A DNA stretch of 64,000 nt from positions 43,835-107,834 of the forward strand of contig NZ_BILV01000012.1 of the NCBI RefSeq assembly GCF_004000745.1, read 5' to 3'. Below, one piece after another: positions 61,466 to 64,000 of the stretch; the stretch's first letter is position 1; the number at the start of each line of letters is the position of its first letter. Position numbers and translations under genes: made by a program. This DNA comes from Paenibacillus barengoltzii NBRC 101215. GTDB lineage: Bacteria > Bacillota > Bacilli > Paenibacillales > Paenibacillaceae. The notes under the pieces were generated by a model. It made no database searches and was not told where the DNA came from. It saw only the letters and a list, made by a program, of their open reading frames with translations.

Positions 61466-63031
61466 ATGGTTCAGGTCAGTTTATTAAGGAGGACAAAGAT
61501 TTGGTTGCTCGCCTTGATACTTGTGGTGCCGCTGTTTTCAACCTTAGCGTATGCTGCAGCCAAGCCAGTTGGAGCAACAGGAGAACGAATACTTGTTGGA
61601 TATTGGCATAACTTCGATAACGGATCTGCGAATATCCGGCTGCGGGATGTTTCACCGGATTTTGATGTCATTCAGGTTGCGTTCGCAGAGCCCGTCGGGG
61701 GACCTGCTAGCGGGAATATGGCATTTACGCCGTATAACGCTTCCATCAACGACTTCAAGGCGGATATCCGTGAGTTGCAAGGCAAAGGCAAGAAGGTTCT
61801 CATTTCCGTGGGCGGCGCTAATGGGACCGTGGATCTGTCCAGTGAGCAAGCCCGGCAGACTTTTGTTCAGACGATGAAGAGCATTATCGATACTTACGGT
61901 TTTGACGGGTTGGACATTGATCTCGAAGGCAGCTCTTTGTCCTTAAACGGGGGAGATACGGATTTTCGAAATCCGACGACTCCGAGAATCGTAAATTTGA
62001 TTTCCGGAGTACGTGAAATTTTGAACAGCTACGGTTCGGACTTCATGTTGACGATGGCGCCGGAAACGGCTTACGTTCAAGGCGGTTATGTAGCCTACGG
62101 CGGGCCATGGGGTGCATATCTGCCGGTGATTTACGCTTTTCGGGATCAACTGGATTATCTCCACGTGCAGCATTATAACTCCGGTCCGATGACCGCGTTA
62201 GACGGCCGATCCTACGTTCAAGGTACCGCTGACTTCCAAGTGGCGATGGCTGAAATGCTATTGCAAGGGTTTAATGTCGGCGGTAATGCGAACTACAAGT
62301 TCCCAGCCCTACGTCCGGAGCAACTGCTCATCGGCCTTCCGGCGACGCAAGCGGCAGCGGGAGGAGGATACACGACACCAGCCAACGTACACAAAGCATT
62401 GGATTATCTGATTAAAGGTCAATCGTTTGGCGGAAGCTATACATTACGTCAACCGCAAGGTTATCCCAGCTTCAAAGGCCTGATGACCTGGTCCATCAAC
62501 TGGGACAAGGCGGCGAATTTTGAATTTTCTCGGTCTCATCGTGCATATTTAGACAATTTAGGGACGAACCCAGATCCTGGCCCAGATCCGAATCCAACTC
62601 CTGACACAACGCCGCCAACTGCCCCGAGTCAGCTTCGGGTAACTGCAGTTACGTCAAACAGTATCACGCTGGAATGGTCCGCTTCCAATGATAATGTGGG
62701 GGTTGTTGGTTATACCATCTCCTACGGCTCTGGAAGTGTAAATGCGACGAATACCACGGCAACCATTAGCGGTTTGTCACCGAACACGACGTATACATTT
62801 ACCGTCACAGCCAAAGATGCTGCCGGCAATGTCTCCTCAGGAGCTACAGTTCAAGGGACAACGGCGTCGTCAGGTTCTCCAGGTGATGCCCAACCTTGGC
62901 AACCTTATGTATCCTTCAATATTAACGACGAGGTATCTTACAACGGAAACATCTATATTTGCCTACAAGCCCATACCTCTCTTCCGGGCTGGGAGCCTGA
63001 GAATGTACCTGCCTTGTGGAAGTTGAAATAA
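61466..63031 (+). CDS. secreted GH18 chitinase with FN3 and CBM5/12
   Basis: Secreted endochitinase of 521 residues. Signal peptide to about residue 31 (LAYA-AAKP). The GH18 domain (about 40-365) has the DxxDxDxE motif in GFDGLDIDLEGS (about 149-160), with Glu as catalytic acid, and the substrate stretch LTMAPETAYVQGG. A Pro/Asp linker follows (about 370-385), then FN3 (about 386-470) and a C-terminal chitin-binding CBM5/12 (about 475-521, WQPYVSFNINDEVSYNG, then HTSLPGWEPENVP). It is divergent from the CGTase gene and completes a set of polymer-degrading enzymes. Confidence 0.94.
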   Translation: MVQVSLLRRTKIWLLALILVVPLFSTLAYAAAKPVGATGERILVGYWHNFDNGSANIRLRDVSPDFDVIQVAFAEPVGGPASGNMAFTPYNASINDFKADIRELQGKGKKVLISVGGANGTVDLSSEQARQTFVQTMKSIIDTYGFDGLDIDLEGSSLSLNGGDTDFRNPTTPRIVNLISGVREILNSYGSDFMLTMAPETAYVQGGYVAYGGPWGAYLPVIYAFRDQLDYLHVQHYNSGPMTALDGRSYVQGTADFQVAMAEMLLQGFNVGGNANYKFPALRPEQLLIGLPATQAAAGGGYTTPANVHKALDYLIKGQSFGGSYTLRQPQGYPSFKGLMTWSINWDKAANFEFSRSHRAYLDNLGTNPDPGPDPNPTPDTTPPTAPSQLRVTAVTSNSITLEWSASNDNVGVVGYTISYGSGSVNATNTTATISGLSPNTTYTFTVTAKDAAGNVSSGATVQGTTASSGSPGDAQPWQPYVSFNINDEVSYNGNIYICLQAHTSLPGWEPENVPALWKLK

Positions 63032-63040
63032 GGGAGCAAA

Positions 63041-63081
63041 CGAAAACCCACGTCTTGGATTAAGGCGTGGGTTTCGTTTTT
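63041..63081. terminator. terminator after the chitinase gene
   Basis: CGAAA-CCCACG pairs with CGTGGGTTTCG (63041-63052 and 63066-63076) with one bulged A, then TTTTT. The loop holds the stop codon of the opposite gene. Confidence 0.8.
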
Positions 63082-63563
63082 GGAGCAAGATCCAGTTTCA
63101 TTGTCCAGGAGGTTCCGGAGATCCCGAAGTAGGTAAAACCTAATTTCTGATAGAGTTCCACGGCTGGAGTATTGGTGGGATCTACACTTAGGGACAGTGA
63201 ATGGTATCCATCAAGCGCTGCTTGCTTGATGATTTCATTCATTAAAAGCCGCCCGATTCCCATTCCCCGAAAATCCGGATGTATAGCAATTCCCAGCTCC
63301 GGCGTTTCGTTATCGACGTAACCAAACCCTGGATTCGTTTCATCGAACAGTCTATACCATACCGCCCCGGCATGTTGATCGTCCTTCACGGCGACGAAAG
63401 CTCGGTCTCCTCTTCGCCCCCAACCTTCGTGATACTTCTTCAGATGCGGCGCATTCAATAGCTCATCCTTCGGCGGCTTCCCCTGAGGGATATGAATCGA
63501 CTCGTAGTGCATATCCGTGAAGAAATCGAACTCATGGGGTTGCAGCGGTCTAATTGTGATCAT
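63060..63563 (-). CDS. GNAT-family N-acetyltransferase
   Basis: Acetyltransferase of 167 residues. Acetyl-CoA loop: IHPDFRGMGIGRLLMNEII (about 93-111), with SVDPTNTPAVELYQKLGF in the C-terminal half and YFGISGTSWTMKLDL at the end. Residues TIRPLQPHEFDFFTDMHY form the N-terminal strand and helix. Its stop lies inside the loop of the chitinase terminator. The substrate is unknown. Confidence 0.87.
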   Translation of the reverse strand: MITIRPLQPHEFDFFTDMHYESIHIPQGKPPKDELLNAPHLKKYHEGWGRRGDRAFVAVKDDQHAGAVWYRLFDETNPGFGYVDNETPELGIAIHPDFRGMGIGRLLMNEIIKQAALDGYHSLSLSVDPTNTPAVELYQKLGFTYFGISGTSWTMKLDLAPKTKPTP

Positions 63564-63662
63564 AGGCTCACCTCGGGGTGTGGGTTTGGTAATACAGGCT
63601 CAAAAAATCTCTTGCGTAAGTGCAGCATCAGAGTATTAAAAGCGGTATTCACGAGTACATAG

Positions 63663-63881
63663 TTATTTTTCATTAGAACGCTTTGAGTTGTTTGTTTGAC
63701 CCAGAATGTAATCAATACTAACGTTGTAGAAATTGGCTAACTTAATCAATACAGAGCTCGGAACATCCAAGTTCCCGTTTTCGTACCGCGAATAGGTTGC
63801 TTGTGAAATGTTTAAATGCTCAGCTAATTGCTGCTGTGTCAAATCTCTATCTACTCTTAAATCCCTTATCCTCTTATACAT
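63663..63881 (-). CDS. small XRE-family HTH regulator
   Basis: DNA-binding protein of 72 residues, essentially one Cro/C1-type helix-turn-helix: IRDLRVDRDLTQQQLAEHLNI then SQATYSRYENG (about 4-36) and FYNVSIDYILGQ. Such stand-alone XRE repressors often control a divergent gene. A near-perfect 16-bp inverted repeat lies 30 bases upstream of the start, at 63911-63950, and is the likely operator. Confidence 0.88.
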   Translation of the reverse strand: MYKRIRDLRVDRDLTQQQLAEHLNISQATYSRYENGNLDVPSSVLIKLANFYNVSIDYILGQTNNSKRSNEK

Positions 63882-63910
63882 TCATATATCACCCATGCTA
63901 AGTTTACTCT

Positions 63911-63950
63911 ATGCGAAAATTGCATATTGAGATTTATGCATTTTTCGCAT
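63911..63950. promoter_or_regulatory. inverted repeat upstream of the XRE gene
   Basis: ATGCGAAAATTGCATA (63911-63926) and TATGCATTTTTCGCAT (63935-63950) are complementary with one mismatch in 16. It separates the XRE gene from whatever begins at the window edge, where AAAGGAG lies at 63978-63984. Confidence 0.6.
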
Positions 63951-64000
63951 AAAATCTATTCATATACCAAATATTTCAAAGGAGATTGATTATAGTAACT

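Noticed and set aside
63986..64000. Start of a gene at the right edge (TTG after AAAGGAG)
   Set aside because: Only one base separates the binding site from this TTG; the true start, if any, lies outside the window.

Overview
This window looks like chromosomal DNA of a spore-forming Bacillota, most likely Paenibacillus or a close relative. The grounds are a tricistronic GerA-type spore germinant receptor operon, strong AGGAGG-type ribosome binding sites with some TTG and GTG starts, many rho-independent terminators, a T-box leader, a cyclodextrin glucanotransferase of the P. macerans/B. circulans type, large secreted polysaccharide hydrolases and many AraC and ABC sugar-uptake genes. I saw no tRNA, rRNA, CRISPR array, transposase or phage module.

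Layout. 0.2-4.2 kb: germinant receptor operon (A, B and C subunits) ending in a 46-residue membrane protein. 4.2-5.4 kb: an HD-GYP phosphodiesterase gene behind a leader that can fold over its own ribosome binding site. 5.5-11.2 kb: response regulator, histidine kinase, beta-propeller lipoprotein, orphan solute-binding lipoprotein and cell-wall amidase. 12.0-20.8 kb: a murein-sugar catabolic cluster, with murR separate and then murQ, ABC binding protein, two permeases, anmK, a signal-less namZ and a murK-like kinase. 20.9-24.5 kb: glycolate oxidase subunits glcF and glcD, divergent from a FadR-type regulator. 24.6-28.7 kb: AlkC-like DNA repair protein, UMF1 exporter, YbaK deacylase and an AraC regulator. 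28.8-33.0 kb: an SsuD-like monooxygenase fused by operon structure to a sugar-type ABC importer. 33.0-38.4 kb: a LysR remnant, a serine hydrolase, YnfA, a thioredoxin-like protein, a dioxygenase-fold protein, a TetR regulator and a DrrAB-like exporter.

38.7-43.8 kb: a 1694-residue secreted GH81 beta-1,3-glucanase with six discoidin-type domains. 44.0-48.5 kb: a 5'-truncated dehydrogenase, a small lipoprotein gene behind two CRP/FNR-like boxes, a 39-residue membrane protein, an AraC regulator, an MFS exporter and an isochorismatase-like hydrolase. 48.6-51.6 kb: a GHL6-type glycosidase opposite its probable AraC regulator. 51.6-56.5 kb: T-box-controlled archaeal/fungal-type asd, an acetyltransferase, YbjQ, a DadA-like oxidoreductase and SstT. 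56.6-58.7 kb: FMN reductase and flavin monooxygenase divergent from an HxlR regulator. 58.8-63.0 kb: CGTase behind a structured terminator-containing leader, divergent from a GH18 chitinase. 63.1-64 kb: an acetyltransferase and a small XRE regulator.

The common theme is scavenging of polymers (fungal glucan, chitin, starch, murein) with regulation placed in leaders. The observations I rate highest are the murein cluster whose NamZ appears cytoplasmic, the HD-GYP leader with ribosome-binding-site sequestration and a possible pseudoknot, the CGTase attenuator leader, the monooxygenase/sugar-importer operon, and the paired CRP/FNR-like boxes spaced exactly two helical turns apart. All functional statements are read from sequence and family knowledge; no database search was run.
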